Shown here: positions 7,662 to 15,428 of the stretch, piece by piece | Position numbering within the stretch: the first letter of the stretch is position 1 | How the letters are laid out: the number at the start of each line of letters is the position of its first letter | Source of the DNA: CAZKJL01 sp964553135 | Lineage (GTDB): Bacteria; Patescibacteriota; Gracilibacteria; Peribacterales; Peribacteraceae | Length of the DNA: 64,000 nucleotides | Direction of reading: 5' to 3' | Assembly (NCBI GenBank): GCA_964553135.1 | Contig: CAZKJL010000001.1 | Coordinates: 558,001 to 622,000 of the forward strand | Notes under the pieces: model-generated | What the model was told of the DNA's origin: nothing | The model's database searches: none | Seen by the model: the letters and a program-made list of their open reading frames with translations, nothing else | Position numbers and translations under genes: made by a program

Positions 7662-8633
7662 TTACTCGCTCACCACGATGCTCGCGGTGGCGCTTGATTT
7701 CAGGTGGTTGTGGTAACCCCAGGTTCCGGTCTTCGTGAAGGTGTACTTGTACTCACCCCCGATGAGAATGCTCTGGGACTCGAATCCCGGAAGATCGGTG
7801 TGCGTGGGGTACGGGTTGCTGGCGATCAGGAGTTGGCCGTTGCTCTCGTTCTTGAACGTGACGGTGTCACCCTTCTTCACGTGGAGTACGGAAGGGGAGA
7901 AGCCGGTGTCACGGTACGTGACGACGAGCGTGCTCATGGGGTCCGTAGACGGCTCGCGGTCTTTGCCCGGAGTGCCGTACTTGGCCTTGGCTTCGATGGC
8001 CATTTTCACGACTTCGGCACGATTGATCGGAGCGAGCGGACGGAACATGCCCGTGGGCTGATCGTTCACGTCCAGGTCACCGGAGATCACTCCTTTGAGT
8101 TGCAGAGCTTCGATGGCTTGGCCGTACGTCGTCGCGGTCTTCACGTCTTTGAAGGGCACGCCGCTGATCGTCGTCTTGAGATCGGCGCGGAATGCGGAGG
8201 CGATCATGGAAGCGACTTGAGCGCGCGTTGCGGGGCTGTCGAGACGGAGCGTTCCGCTGACGGTGGGGAATGCTTCGGATTTGCCGACGGACACGTAGGC
8301 GGAAGCCCAGTGTGTCACGCCGCTGTCGACGACCGCGCCGTACGCGGCTTCGTCATAACCTGCGGATTCCGATGCGATCTTGAGTGCTTCGGCGATGGTC
8401 ACGCTTTTCTCCGGACCGAATTTTCCGGTGAGCTTGCCGTTCACGTCACGGTAGCCCGTGGCGATGTTCGTCTCGGCGGCGGTCTGTACGTAGGTGGCGA
8501 ACCAGGCCGACTGGGGCACATCGCTGAAGACGACGGTTTGTCCGTCGACGATCACTTGAATGCCGATGGCACCGGCCATGAGCGGCACGAGCATGCCGGT
8601 TATGCCGATGAGGGACAGAAGAGACTTTTTCAT
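7662..8633 (-). CDS. Secreted SLH-domain protein with C-terminal cupredoxin-like domain
   Basis: The 323-residue precursor has a signal peptide (MKKSLLSLIGITGMLVPLMAGAIG). About two and a half S-layer-homology modules follow (VFSDVPQSAWFATYVQTAAE, THWASAYVSVGKSEAF, PFKDVKTATTYGQAIEALQLKG, FRPLAPINRAEVVKMA). Residues about 235-323 form a cupredoxin-type beta sandwich (FSPSVLHVKKGDTVTFKN, ending WGYHNHLKSSATASIVV). SLH modules anchor proteins to the cell wall. In classical blue-copper sites the C-terminal loop carries Cys-X-His-X-Met; here the Cys is replaced (YHNHL) and no Met follows, so a classical type 1 copper centre is unlikely. The monocistronic gene ends at a strong terminator. No Shine-Dalgarno sequence is visible. 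Confidence 0.85.
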   Translation of the reverse strand: MKKSLLSLIGITGMLVPLMAGAIGIQVIVDGQTVVFSDVPQSAWFATYVQTAAETNIATGYRDVNGKLTGKFGPEKSVTIAEALKIASESAGYDEAAYGAVVDSGVTHWASAYVSVGKSEAFPTVSGTLRLDSPATRAQVASMIASAFRADLKTTISGVPFKDVKTATTYGQAIEALQLKGVISGDLDVNDQPTGMFRPLAPINRAEVVKMAIEAKAKYGTPGKDREPSTDPMSTLVVTYRDTGFSPSVLHVKKGDTVTFKNESNGQLLIASNPYPTHTDLPGFESQSILIGGEYKYTFTKTGTWGYHNHLKSSATASIVVSE

Positions 8634-8741
8634 AGGGAATGGAAGGAAGTGATGGGGAAGAGATGCACCTGAGACGTCGGCCTCGTGAGTTCATGACAAA
8701 CCCCGCGTTGCCTCATTGCAAATTTTGTTTCGTGAATTTTT

Positions 8742-9254
8742 TCAGATCATGCGGCTGTCGTATGCCCAGTGCAGCACCGCTTGGCGCTGCCTCCTGCGAC
8801 ACGTCAGATTTCCCGGCTCACAATTGTTCCTGATTTGCGCGATGTGCCTGCGGATGGCGAGCCAGCGCTTGATCTGCCTGTCGTCTTCCTGCGGCATGCG
8901 TCTGCCGCGGTAGTAGCGGCAATACCACTGGAACCAGCCGCGCGGGTCGGCGGGATGGATCCATCCTTTCTTCCGCCATATCGCGAGCGACTGACTCGCA
9001 TTGATGCCGAAGAAGTTCAGCTTGGGATCATGTTTCTCGTGACACAGTTTTGCTTTCTCAAACCAATCGGCCGGAAATTCGTCCCTGCAATCGGTCATGT
9101 ATTTTCCGCCGAACACACCGAGCGTCAGCATTTGTTTCGGCGTGAGGTCCGGCGTGAAGCGGGGATCGAAATTCTTTCCTTCGGGCTCCGTGAGCTCGTA
9201 GCTGCAGTTTTTCTGCATCAGGTCGTTCACCGTTACTGTCCGTCGTTTGGTCAT
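8742..9254 (-). CDS. Conserved hypothetical protein, Trp/Tyr/Arg-rich (170 aa)
   Basis: A soluble protein with a striking aromatic and basic core (WRKKGWIHPADPRGWFQWYCRYYRGRR) and several Cys and His residues (CRDEF, KAKLCHEKH, NNCEPGNLTC). From memory, closely similar proteins occur in many bacteria and some algae as an unnamed, very well-conserved family; this was not checked. No function is established. The many basic and aromatic residues would suit nucleic-acid binding, which is only a guess. TACGAT lies 10 nt upstream of the ATG. Divergent from the MFS exporter. Confidence 0.8.
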   Translation of the reverse strand: MTKRRTVTVNDLMQKNCSYELTEPEGKNFDPRFTPDLTPKQMLTLGVFGGKYMTDCRDEFPADWFEKAKLCHEKHDPKLNFFGINASQSLAIWRKKGWIHPADPRGWFQWYCRYYRGRRMPQEDDRQIKRWLAIRRHIAQIRNNCEPGNLTCRRRQRQAVLHWAYDSRMI

Positions 9255-9300
9255 CGGTGGACATATCGTACATCGCTGACCGCACGTCGTGCCTTGTTTT

Positions 9301-9329
9301 TTTACGGAGAATCACTAAAGTGCTTTAGT
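9301..9329 (+). promoter_or_regulatory. Promoter with overlapping palindromic operator, MFS exporter
   Basis: TTTACG (9301-9306), 17 bp, TTTAGT (9324-9329). The inverted repeat ACTAAAG-TG-CTTTAGT (9314-9329) covers the spacer and the whole -10 element, so a dimeric repressor bound here would block RNA polymerase. The size and position suit a MarR- or TetR-type regulator, but none is encoded next to it. Confidence 0.55.
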
Positions 9330-9342
9330 TCTCAACCATTAT

Positions 9343-10770
9343 ATGAACACACGATCTCCTTGGTTCATCTTCGTCCTCGTTGCGGTCGCGCAGTTCATGG
9401 TGGTGCTCGACGTCTGCATCACGAACGTGGCGCTGCCGGCAATCCAGGCGTCGCTTCATTTCGATACGCACACGCTCCAATGGGTGGTGACGGCGTACGC
9501 ACTCACGTTCGGCGGATTCTTGCTCCTTGGAGGCCGCGCCGCCGATATCTTCGGTCATCGCAGAGTTCTCCTCGTGGGTCTGGGTGCCTTCTCCGTCTTG
9601 TCTTTGTTCATCGGTATCTCGGAGTCACCGATGATGCTCATCGTGCTTCGTGCGTTCCAGGGAGTCGCTGCCGCGCTCATGTCGCCTGCTGCGCTCTCGG
9701 TCGTACTCATCACGTTTCCCGAAGGCAAGGAGCGCAACCGCGCGCTCGGTCACTGGACCACGGTCGCCACGGGCGGAGCCGCCGTCGGCTTACTCCTGGG
9801 CGGGGTTCTCACGCAGTACCTCAACTGGCGATGGAACTTCTTCATCAACGTGCCCATCGGTGTCCTCATTTCCGTCGCCATCGCCAAGCTTTTGCCCCAC
9901 GAGAAACAGGAAACGGAACATCATGACTTGGATATTCCGGGTGCGCTGCTCGTGACGAGCGGCCTCGTGCTTCTCGTCTACGTCGTCAGCCAGGCTCCCG
10001 TGTGGGGTTGGACGAACGTCTGGACGCTCTCGGGCGGAGCCGCCGTCGTTGCGCTTCTTGCGACCTTCGTGTGGAACGAATCGATCAGCAAGCATCCGCT
10101 CATGCCGCTCTCCATCTTCAAGATCCGCAACATCACCGGAGCCAACCTCATGAGCGCTCCCATTTCCGCGGGATCCTTCGGCATGTTCTTTCTGCTGTCT
10201 CTCTACATTCAGGGAGTGCTGAAGTATTCGCCGCTCATGGCCGGACTGAGCTTCTTGCCGTTTCCCATCATCCTGGGCTCCCTCTCGCAGCGCATGGCCA
10301 GGGGAGTGACGCGCTTCGGATACACGCCGTTCCTCATCGGAGGACCGCTCTGCGTCGCCATCGGCATCGCGTGGCTCACGCGCATTCCGGTGCTCGGCAA
10401 TTACTGGGTCGACATTCTTCCCAGTGTCATCGTCATGCCCGTGGGCATGGCCATGACGTTCATGCCGCTCATGGTGGCCGCAACGTCGGGTGTCACGCAG
10501 AACGAAGCAGGTCTCGCCTCCGGTCTCATCAACACGTCGCAGCAGATGGGAGGCGCGCTGGGTCTCGCCATTCTTTCCAGCATCGCCGCGTCGGTCACCG
10601 CAAGCAACATGTCACTCGGCGTCATGGAGGCAATGGTGCTCGGGTACTCGCGTGCGTTCATGGCCGCGGTCGCCATCATCGTCATGGGTACCGCGATCGG
10701 TTTGGCACTCATTCGGAACAAAAAAGCATCGTCGAATGACGCAAGTCATGCGCACGTGCATGCACTGTAA
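9343..10770 (+). CDS. MFS multidrug exporter, DHA2 (EmrB/QacA) family, 14 TM
   Basis: This 475-residue integral membrane antiporter begins FIFVLVAVAQFMVVLDVCITNVALPAI, with the family motif LDxxxxNVALP in helix 1. Motif A-like GGRAADIFGHRRVLLVG lies between helices 2 and 3, and motif C-like GPxxGG appears as ATGGAAVGLLLGGVLTQYLNWRWNFFINVP. About 14 hydrophobic segments can be counted. The family exports drugs and metabolites at the expense of the proton gradient. Expression is probably repressible through the palindrome over its -10 box. It stands alone; there is no membrane-fusion partner. Substrate unknown. Confidence 0.9.
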   Translation: MNTRSPWFIFVLVAVAQFMVVLDVCITNVALPAIQASLHFDTHTLQWVVTAYALTFGGFLLLGGRAADIFGHRRVLLVGLGAFSVLSLFIGISESPMMLIVLRAFQGVAAALMSPAALSVVLITFPEGKERNRALGHWTTVATGGAAVGLLLGGVLTQYLNWRWNFFINVPIGVLISVAIAKLLPHEKQETEHHDLDIPGALLVTSGLVLLVYVVSQAPVWGWTNVWTLSGGAAVVALLATFVWNESISKHPLMPLSIFKIRNITGANLMSAPISAGSFGMFFLLSLYIQGVLKYSPLMAGLSFLPFPIILGSLSQRMARGVTRFGYTPFLIGGPLCVAIGIAWLTRIPVLGNYWVDILPSVIVMPVGMAMTFMPLMVAATSGVTQNEAGLASGLINTSQQMGGALGLAILSSIAASVTASNMSLGVMEAMVLGYSRAFMAAVAIIVMGTAIGLALIRNKKASSNDASHAHVHAL

Positions 10771-11202
10771 TCAGTTCGTCGAACCGAACGATTGTCGCAC
10801 GCGATCCAAAATCTCCCCGCGGATCGCGGTTTCATCGGGCTTCGTCGGTATCTCGGATTGCCGTGCGAGCCGTCGTTGCATCTCGCCTTCGATTCCTGCC
10901 AGGAGTACGGGATGCAGCTCGTGCGGCACGTCGCATTTTTTCAGCAGATCCGCAGCGTCGATGTGCACGTATCCTCCCTGCAGACGTCTCTCTGCGATGA
11001 TAAGAGTCACCAGTGCGGAAACTGCATCTCGTGTGATGGAAGAATCCGCTCGCAGCGAGGAGCCCAATGCGAGAATGTTGATTGCCGCATGCCGAAAATC
11101 ATCCAGCGCTTTTTGACGAATGACGCTCAAGGACGGTGCGTCGCTCGGAGTGACGACGGGAGTCGTGCATGCCTTCGCGTCGAAGCGGGGCTTATTGCTC
11201 AC
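10771..11202 (-). CDS. Hypothetical helical protein (143 aa)
   Basis: Starts with GTG, 8 nt after a GATACC hexamer, matching the leaderless pattern. The protein is mostly helical, with Ala/Leu-rich segments (VSALVTLIIAERRLQGG) and a long amphipathic C-terminus (GIEGEMQRRLARQSEI). No signal peptide, membrane helix or recognised motif. It is convergent with the MFS gene; its stop abuts the MFS stop. Function unknown. Confidence 0.65.
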   Translation of the reverse strand: MSNKPRFDAKACTTPVVTPSDAPSLSVIRQKALDDFRHAAINILALGSSLRADSSITRDAVSALVTLIIAERRLQGGYVHIDAADLLKKCDVPHELHPVLLAGIEGEMQRRLARQSEIPTKPDETAIRGEILDRVRQSFGSTN

Positions 11203-11248
11203 CGTTCCATGGTATCAGATGTGATGTTGATGTTTGTGCGAGTTTGTT

Positions 11249-11278
11249 TGGAGCTCCTTATGGGAGCTTATTACAGAA
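11249..11278. repeat. Direct repeat with internal hairpin, left of the Mrr-like gene
   Basis: TGGAGCTCCTTATGGGAGCT followed by TATTACAGAA is repeated at 11829-11858 with only a few differences. AGCTCC/GGAGCT forms a hairpin with a short loop. Confidence 0.65.
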
Positions 11279-11313
11279 TAGTTCGAATAGTTACTTAGGG
11301 GTATATTTTATGC

Positions 11314-11826
11314 ATGTTCACAGATAAACGGTTTCAGAAGCTGAGGAGTATCGATGACATTGCGACCCTTGATCCTCGTGACTTCGAATGGTTCACCAAG
11401 TTTTTACTAGAGAAAAAAGGGCACGTAGGAGTTTGGGTTACGCAGAAACATGGAAAGCTAAACGGAGATGGAGGAGTAGATGTTGAATCCTCGTTCAATG
11501 GCATAAAGGTCTACACACAATGCAAACGTTGGCGCTCTACTTTTCGTGGAACATTTAAAGGCTTTCTTCCTGTTCGTGTTATTCGAGAGCTCGGAGGATG
11601 CATGCTTCGGGATAAAGTGACCAAGGGAATTGTTGTTACGACACTTAATTTTGAAGGGTTAGATAGAAGCGAGGCAGCAAAAATGAATATCGACCTGATT
11701 GGTCGGGAAGAAATTGTTACTGAAATGCTTCGAATCAATCCAAAATTCCGTAGTGGATCACGCCTCGGATCGTTCACAATTTTCCGTCAGTTGCTGCTGG
11801 CGATTCGATGGTTGATGGTCGATTAG
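11314..11826 (+). CDS. Mrr-like PD-(D/E)XK restriction endonuclease-type protein
   Basis: The 170-residue protein has an Mrr_cat-type nuclease domain. DPRDFEWFTKFLLEKKGH opens the fold, GDGGVDV supplies the catalytic Asp, and VYTQCKRW supplies the Q-X-K motif; GIVVTTLNF and IDLIGREEIV close it. Mrr proteins cleave modified foreign DNA (type IV restriction); a DNA-repair role is the alternative. TATATT ends 6 nt before the ATG, so the transcript is leaderless. The gene is lower in G+C than its neighbours and lies between near-identical 30-bp direct repeats, which suggests horizontal acquisition as a small cassette. It lacks the N-terminal winged-helix domain of full-length Mrr. Confidence 0.8.
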   Translation: MFTDKRFQKLRSIDDIATLDPRDFEWFTKFLLEKKGHVGVWVTQKHGKLNGDGGVDVESSFNGIKVYTQCKRWRSTFRGTFKGFLPVRVIRELGGCMLRDKVTKGIVVTTLNFEGLDRSEAAKMNIDLIGREEIVTEMLRINPKFRSGSRLGSFTIFRQLLLAIRWLMVD

Positions 11827-11828
11827 CT

Positions 11829-11858
11829 TCGAGCTCCTTGTGGGAGCTTATTGCAGAA
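11829..11858. repeat. Direct repeat with internal hairpin, right of the Mrr-like gene
   Basis: Second copy of the 30-bp repeat (TCGAGCTCCTTGTGGGAGCT followed by TATTGCAGAA), in the same orientation as 11249-11278. It begins 3 bp after the nuclease stop codon. Confidence 0.65.
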
Positions 11859-12030
11859 AATGCCGAACATTCTCTTTTGGGGTCTGCCCGGCTTCGTCTG
11901 CGGACTGAGCCGAGGCATCGGGCGCTTTGATCGGAACAAAGCGAAATCTCGGTGCAGCTCCCGAGGGAGTGAAGCCGGATGCCGGAGCTTATGTGGAACG
12001 GAACCACTATTTTCAGCTGTGAATATGGCA
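11859..12030. other. Gene-free stretch right of the Mrr cassette
   Basis: About 170 bp without a convincing gene. It holds further AGCTCC/GGAGCTTA fragments (11956-11963, 11985-11992) that resemble parts of the 30-bp repeat, and ends at the TATAAT of the small membrane protein gene. An open frame runs through it but has no start signal. Confidence 0.4.
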
Positions 12031-12036
12031 TATAAT
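12031..12036 (+). promoter_or_regulatory. -10 element of the small membrane protein gene
   Basis: A perfect TATAAT ends 6 nt before the ATG at 12043. No clear -35 is visible 16-18 bp upstream. Confidence 0.5.
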
Positions 12037-12042
12037 CGGCAT

Positions 12043-12201
12043 ATGGTAGATTTTTTTGCGGAACTGTTTGATCTTGTGATGACCCCTTTTCAGGGTAAAA
12101 AGAATCATCCACATAAACGATGGCTTATTCTTCTGGGTGCGATTTTAATGCTTTTGGTATTAATTCTTGCTTCAATCCGACTATACAACATGTATCTATG
12201 A
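12043..12201 (+). CDS. Small single-pass membrane protein (52 aa)
   Basis: A short N-terminal amphipathic segment (MVDFFAELFDLVMTPF) and a basic linker (QGKKNHPHKRW) precede one strong transmembrane helix (LILLGAILMLLVLILASI). The basic linker suggests that the N-terminus is cytoplasmic. The start is set by TATAAT 6 nt upstream. It ends 3 bp before the tRNA-Gly gene on the opposite strand. Function unknown. Confidence 0.6.
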   Translation: MVDFFAELFDLVMTPFQGKKNHPHKRWLILLGAILMLLVLILASIRLYNMYL

Positions 12202-12203
12202 AT

Positions 12204-12277
12204 TGGAGCGGGTAAGGGGAATCGAACCCCTGTCTGCGCCATGGCAAGGCGCCGTACTACCATTGTACGATACCCGC
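12204..12277 (-). tRNA. tRNA-Gly (anticodon GCC)
   Basis: On the minus strand the acceptor stem is GCGGGTA/TACCCGC and the D-arm GTAC...GTAC. The anticodon stem GCGCC/GGCGC closes the loop TTGCCAT with anticodon GCC. The T-arm is AGGGG-TTCGATT-CCCCT. The discriminator is T and CCA is encoded. Confidence 0.95.
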
Positions 12278-12333
12278 AGAAGAAAAAGAGCTAGCAGATG
12301 CTACACAAGCGAGTGCGCAGTGGCAAGGCACGC

Positions 12334-12597
12334 TTAGGCGGCTTCCGTTCGTTCCAGCTCGCGTCGGATGGCTTTGGAAAGGTGCAGGAAGGCCAGGATG
12401 GTCACGAGTGCCACCGTGGCGTCATCGGCAAAACCGATGAGCGGCAGCAGGTCGGGAATGACGTCGATGGGCAGAAGTCCGTACAGCACCCCGCCTCCGA
12501 TGATCATTTTGGCGGAAAAGGGAGTGTCTTTGTGAAATGCCGCCATCCACGCGATGCGAATTTTTTGTCCGAGCGTGAGACTTCGTGCGGGTTCCAT
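12334..12597 (-). CDS. DUF1232 (YkvA-family) small membrane protein
   Basis: The 87-residue protein has the DUF1232 core: FSAKMIIGGGVLYGLLPIDVIPDLLPLIGFADDATVALVTILAFLHL, with the invariant PxDxIPD and G(F/Y)xDD motifs. Two hydrophobic segments flank the acidic motif. The family is widespread and without known biochemical function. TATGAT ends 6 nt before the ATG. Divergent from the TfoX-like gene. Confidence 0.85.
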   Translation of the reverse strand: MEPARSLTLGQKIRIAWMAAFHKDTPFSAKMIIGGGVLYGLLPIDVIPDLLPLIGFADDATVALVTILAFLHLSKAIRRELERTEAA

Positions 12598-12644
12598 GCA
12601 CGGATCATACGCTTGTATACTCAGGACGCATCCCGACTTTTTCT

Positions 12645-12974
12645 ATGGCCACCAAGCAATCGACCGCCGAGTTTCTCCTGGAGCAAGTCTCCGGTGCCGG
12701 CCAGGTCCGCATCCGGAAAATGTTCGGCGAGTACGCCCTCTATTGCGATGAAAAAGTGGTGGCTCTCATCTGCGATGACAGATTTTTTCTGAAGCCCACC
12801 GAGGTCGCCAAGGACTTCCGCGCTTTCGAAGAAGGGCCGCCGTATCCGGGATCCAAACCGTTTCTCATCATCGATGAAGATCGCTGGGATGACCGTGATT
12901 TCATGAGCGACGTCGTTCGTGCGACCGCCGCAGCGTTGCCCGCACCGAAGCCGAAGAAGCTCAAGAAAAAGTGA
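12645..12974 (+). CDS. TfoX N-terminal domain protein
   Basis: The 109-residue single-domain protein has the TfoX_N signature: VRIRKMFGEYALYCDEKVVALICDDRFFLKPTE, then PPYPGSKPFLIIDEDRWDD. In Gammaproteobacteria full-length TfoX (Sxy) activates competence genes; isolated N-terminal domains are common and uncharacterised. TATACT lies at 12616-12621, leaving a short leader of roughly 20 nt. The Lys-rich tail (KPKKLKKK) could contact nucleic acid. Its stop nearly meets the stop of the convergent gene at 12976. Confidence 0.82.
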   Translation: MATKQSTAEFLLEQVSGAGQVRIRKMFGEYALYCDEKVVALICDDRFFLKPTEVAKDFRAFEEGPPYPGSKPFLIIDEDRWDDRDFMSDVVRATAAALPAPKPKKLKKK

Positions 12975-12975
12975 T

Positions 12976-13497
12976 TCAGCTTTGTTCACGCCACCAGTCG
13001 GGCTCGACGGCTCCCGGAAAGGACGTTCTGCCCCGCATCACCGTTTCCAGAATATCCGTCGGCCACGAGCCGTCCGGTTCGGCGAGAAGCGCACGCACCC
13101 GCTCCGTCGTCATTTCGGCCACTTCCTTCCAGGCTTTTTCACGCTGCAAAATCCGCAGCATGTCGGCTTCATCGGGATTCACCGTTTCTTCAATGATGGC
13201 GCGGATGCGGAGCGCCGAGCTGCTTTTGTATCTCTCGCGTGCATCGGCGATATGCGTCTGCACGTATTTGCGGGCCCGCATGTTCAGATCCCTGCCTACG
13301 ATGCGGTGCGCCAGGTCACGTATCTTTCCCGATGCGGCCGAGAGGCACAGAAATTCGATCTCGCGACGGGTGTAACTGCGGATGACTTCGTCCAATCGTC
13401 GATCTTTCACGCCTTGGAGTTCGGCGTCGCCGGTCACGAGGAGTTCGCTCGCCGTGATCGTCGAGAGCCTCGCTTTAACGGATGGTTTTTCGGTCAT
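12976..13497 (-). CDS. Hypothetical basic helical protein (173 aa)
   Basis: Soluble, strongly helical and Arg/Lys-rich. Two similar patterns run through it: long helices such as RRLDEVIRSYTRREIEFLCL, then SALRIRAIIEETVNPDEADML and KAWKEVAEMTTERVRALL. TATACT ends 8 nt before the chosen ATG at 13497, so the upstream in-frame Met at 13623 was not used. No named family recognised. Convergent with the TfoX-like gene and divergent from mgtE. Confidence 0.65.
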   Translation of the reverse strand: MTEKPSVKARLSTITASELLVTGDAELQGVKDRRLDEVIRSYTRREIEFLCLSAASGKIRDLAHRIVGRDLNMRARKYVQTHIADARERYKSSSALRIRAIIEETVNPDEADMLRILQREKAWKEVAEMTTERVRALLAEPDGSWPTDILETVMRGRTSFPGAVEPDWWREQS

Positions 13498-13580
13498 GGG
13501 GGATGAGTATACGAATATTTCGTCCGAGCGCAGCTTTTCTTTTCGTGCGGGCGGGTATACCGTTCGGGTGCCCTTCTTCC

Positions 13581-14912
13581 ATGAAAGACAAATTGCTGCA
13601 CCGGGCCGATGCGTTGCTTGCAAAGAAGCAGGACAAGGATTTGCGACAGCTCTTGTCGCAGCAGGATTTTCACATCATCGCGCAGGTCATCGACGGCCTG
13701 ACGCACGGCAAGAGAAAGACCTTTGCACTGCTTCCGCCTGAAAAGCAGGCCGAAGTGGCGCTCACGCTGAATGAAGACAGCAAGCGACGCATTTTCCCGC
13801 GGCTCTCGGACGAAAGCATCGCGCGGTTTTTGCACTTCAGCGATGAAGACGACGCCACGGATATCCTGCAGTATCTGTCGGTCCAACGGAGACAGGCGAT
13901 TCTCTCCGCCATGCGTGGGGAGAAGAGCAAGAAAATCGAGAAGCTGCTGAAGTTCGGATCCGAGACCGCAGGCGGTCTCATGGACCTCAACTTCATTCTG
14001 GTGAAACCGGAATTCACCTTCGACGACGTGCTCACCAAAGTGAAGAAGCACATCGAAGGCAGTCGCGAAATGCCGACGGTGCTCGTGGTGGATGAGCACG
14101 CCAAGATCATCGGCTTCATTCCGGAGCGCGTGTTGCTCTTTCCTCCCCAGAACGCCACCGTCGACGACCAAACCATCGTGCTTCCGGTCGTCTCGCACAA
14201 AATGGACCGGGAAAAAGTGATGCAAGTCATGTCGCGGATGCGCTCGGAGGTGCTCTGCGTGGCCGACGAAGGCGAGCAGGTCCAAGGCGTCATCCATTTG
14301 CGCGACCTCATGAAAGTGGCGCAAGCGGAAGCCACGGAAGACATCTACCGCTTCGCGGGTGTGGACGTGGAAGAGCACGCTCTCGATTCCATTCTGGTGA
14401 AAGTCCGTCGCCGTTCGAATTGGCTGCTCATCAACTTGGTGACGGCGTTCATGGCGTCGTTCGTCGTGTCGCTGTTCCAGGGCACCATTGCCGCACTCCC
14501 CATCTTGGCCGTGTACATGCCGGTGGTCGCCGGACAAGGCGGCAACGCCGCGACACAAGCGCTCGCGGTGGTCGTCCGCGGACTCGCGCTCGGCGAACTG
14601 CCGTGGGCCAAGGCCAAGCGCGTCATCATCCGAGAGGCGATGGCGGGAACGCTCAACGGACTCATCACCGGTGCGTGCGCCGGTATCGCCGCCGTGGCGT
14701 TCGGCGCGCATCCCATGCTCGGCGTCGTGCTCGCATCCGCCATGATCATCAACTTGTTCGTCGCGGGCTTCTTCGGCGCTCTCATTCCGTTCGTGCTCAA
14801 ACGCATGAAGATCGATCCTGCCATCGCCAGTACCGTGTTTGTGACCACGACCACCGATATTTGCGGTTTCTTGGCTTTCCTGGGCCTTGGAACCATGCTT
14901 TTGCCCCGCTAG
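13581..14912 (+). CDS. mgtE: Magnesium transporter MgtE
   Basis: The 443-residue channel has the standard order. The N-terminal superhelical domain includes LPPEKQAEVALTLNEDSKRRIFPRLSDESIARFLHFSDEDDATDIL. Two CBS domains follow (about 125-250, with VLVVDEHAKIIGFIPER and GVIHLRDLM). A plug helix leads into a five-helix membrane domain with PVVAGQGGNAATQALAVVVRGLA, the family signature, and TTDICGFLAFLGLG near the end. MgtE is a Mg2+-gated Mg2+ channel: intracellular Mg binds between the N and CBS domains and closes the pore. The start follows a TATACC by about 25 nt. Length is normal. Confidence 0.93.
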   Translation: MKDKLLHRADALLAKKQDKDLRQLLSQQDFHIIAQVIDGLTHGKRKTFALLPPEKQAEVALTLNEDSKRRIFPRLSDESIARFLHFSDEDDATDILQYLSVQRRQAILSAMRGEKSKKIEKLLKFGSETAGGLMDLNFILVKPEFTFDDVLTKVKKHIEGSREMPTVLVVDEHAKIIGFIPERVLLFPPQNATVDDQTIVLPVVSHKMDREKVMQVMSRMRSEVLCVADEGEQVQGVIHLRDLMKVAQAEATEDIYRFAGVDVEEHALDSILVKVRRRSNWLLINLVTAFMASFVVSLFQGTIAALPILAVYMPVVAGQGGNAATQALAVVVRGLALGELPWAKAKRVIIREAMAGTLNGLITGACAGIAAVAFGAHPMLGVVLASAMIINLFVAGFFGALIPFVLKRMKIDPAIASTVFVTTTTDICGFLAFLGLGTMLLPR

Positions 14913-14942
14913 AACGTCCGTGGATCCACGGCGTCCGAAATA

Positions 14943-14971
14943 TTGAATTTTTGGCTTATTTTTGCTATAAT
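14943..14971 (+). promoter_or_regulatory. Promoter of the pilin-like operon
   Basis: TTGAAT (14943-14948), 17 bp, TATAAT (14966-14971). The nominal open frame starts inside this promoter, so its first codons cannot be translated from this transcript. The predicted transcription start coincides with the TTG codon at 14979. Confidence 0.75.
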
Positions 14972-14978
14972 AATCAGA

Positions 14979-15428
14979 TTGGTCCCAACACGTACATTCC
15001 TTCGTCGGCATGTGGTCACGTCGCTTGTGGCGGTATCGTGCGCATGCGCGCTTGCGTCAGTGGCGCTTGCGGCATGTCCGCCGGATAAGCAGCCGTGTAA
15101 CAACCAGTGCATCGATGAGCGTGCCCTTTGCATCTTAGAGCCATTGCCCGGCGGTCCGTCCTTCATTCCTCCCGGAGGCATCGGTTTGCAGACGTTCTTT
15201 TATTACGTAAACAACGGCGTGTGGCAGTGGGCGTTTCGCATGGGCGTGGCCATCGCCGTACTCAACGGCGTCGTCGGAGGATTCCAAATGGTCATGAGCA
15301 ACGGTGACAGCAGCAAGATGGACGCCGGAAAAAAGCGTTTCATCGGCTCGGCCATGGGTCTCATTCTGCTTCTTCTCTCCGCAACCATCCTGCAATTCTT
15401 GAACCCCATCGGATTCCAAGCCGCATGA
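14979..15428 (+). CDS. VirB2/TrbC-like pilin-type membrane protein 1
   Basis: The 149-residue precursor has an N-terminal signal sequence (TFLRRHVVTSLVAVSCACALASVALA) and a short Cys-rich mature N-terminus (CPPDKQPCNNQCIDERALC). Two hydrophobic helices follow (FRMGVAIAVLNGVVGGFQMVM and SAMGLILLLLSATILQFL) separated by a charged loop (SNGDSSKMDAGKKR). That two-helix hairpin with a short cytoplasmic KK/R loop is typical of type IV secretion pilins. The start is TTG at 14979, leaderless behind a good promoter; a GTG at 15012 is the alternative. It overlaps the next gene by ATGA. Confidence 0.7.
   Translation: MVPTRTFLRRHVVTSLVAVSCACALASVALAACPPDKQPCNNQCIDERALCILEPLPGGPSFIPPGGIGLQTFFYYVNNGVWQWAFRMGVAIAVLNGVVGGFQMVMSNGDSSKMDAGKKRFIGSAMGLILLLLSATILQFLNPIGFQAA

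Noticed and set aside
13494..15011. 505-codon minus-strand frame opposite mgtE
   Set aside because: Rich in His, Arg, Glu and Asp with no motif; the antisense of a GC-rich gene. mgtE on the plus strand has full family motifs.
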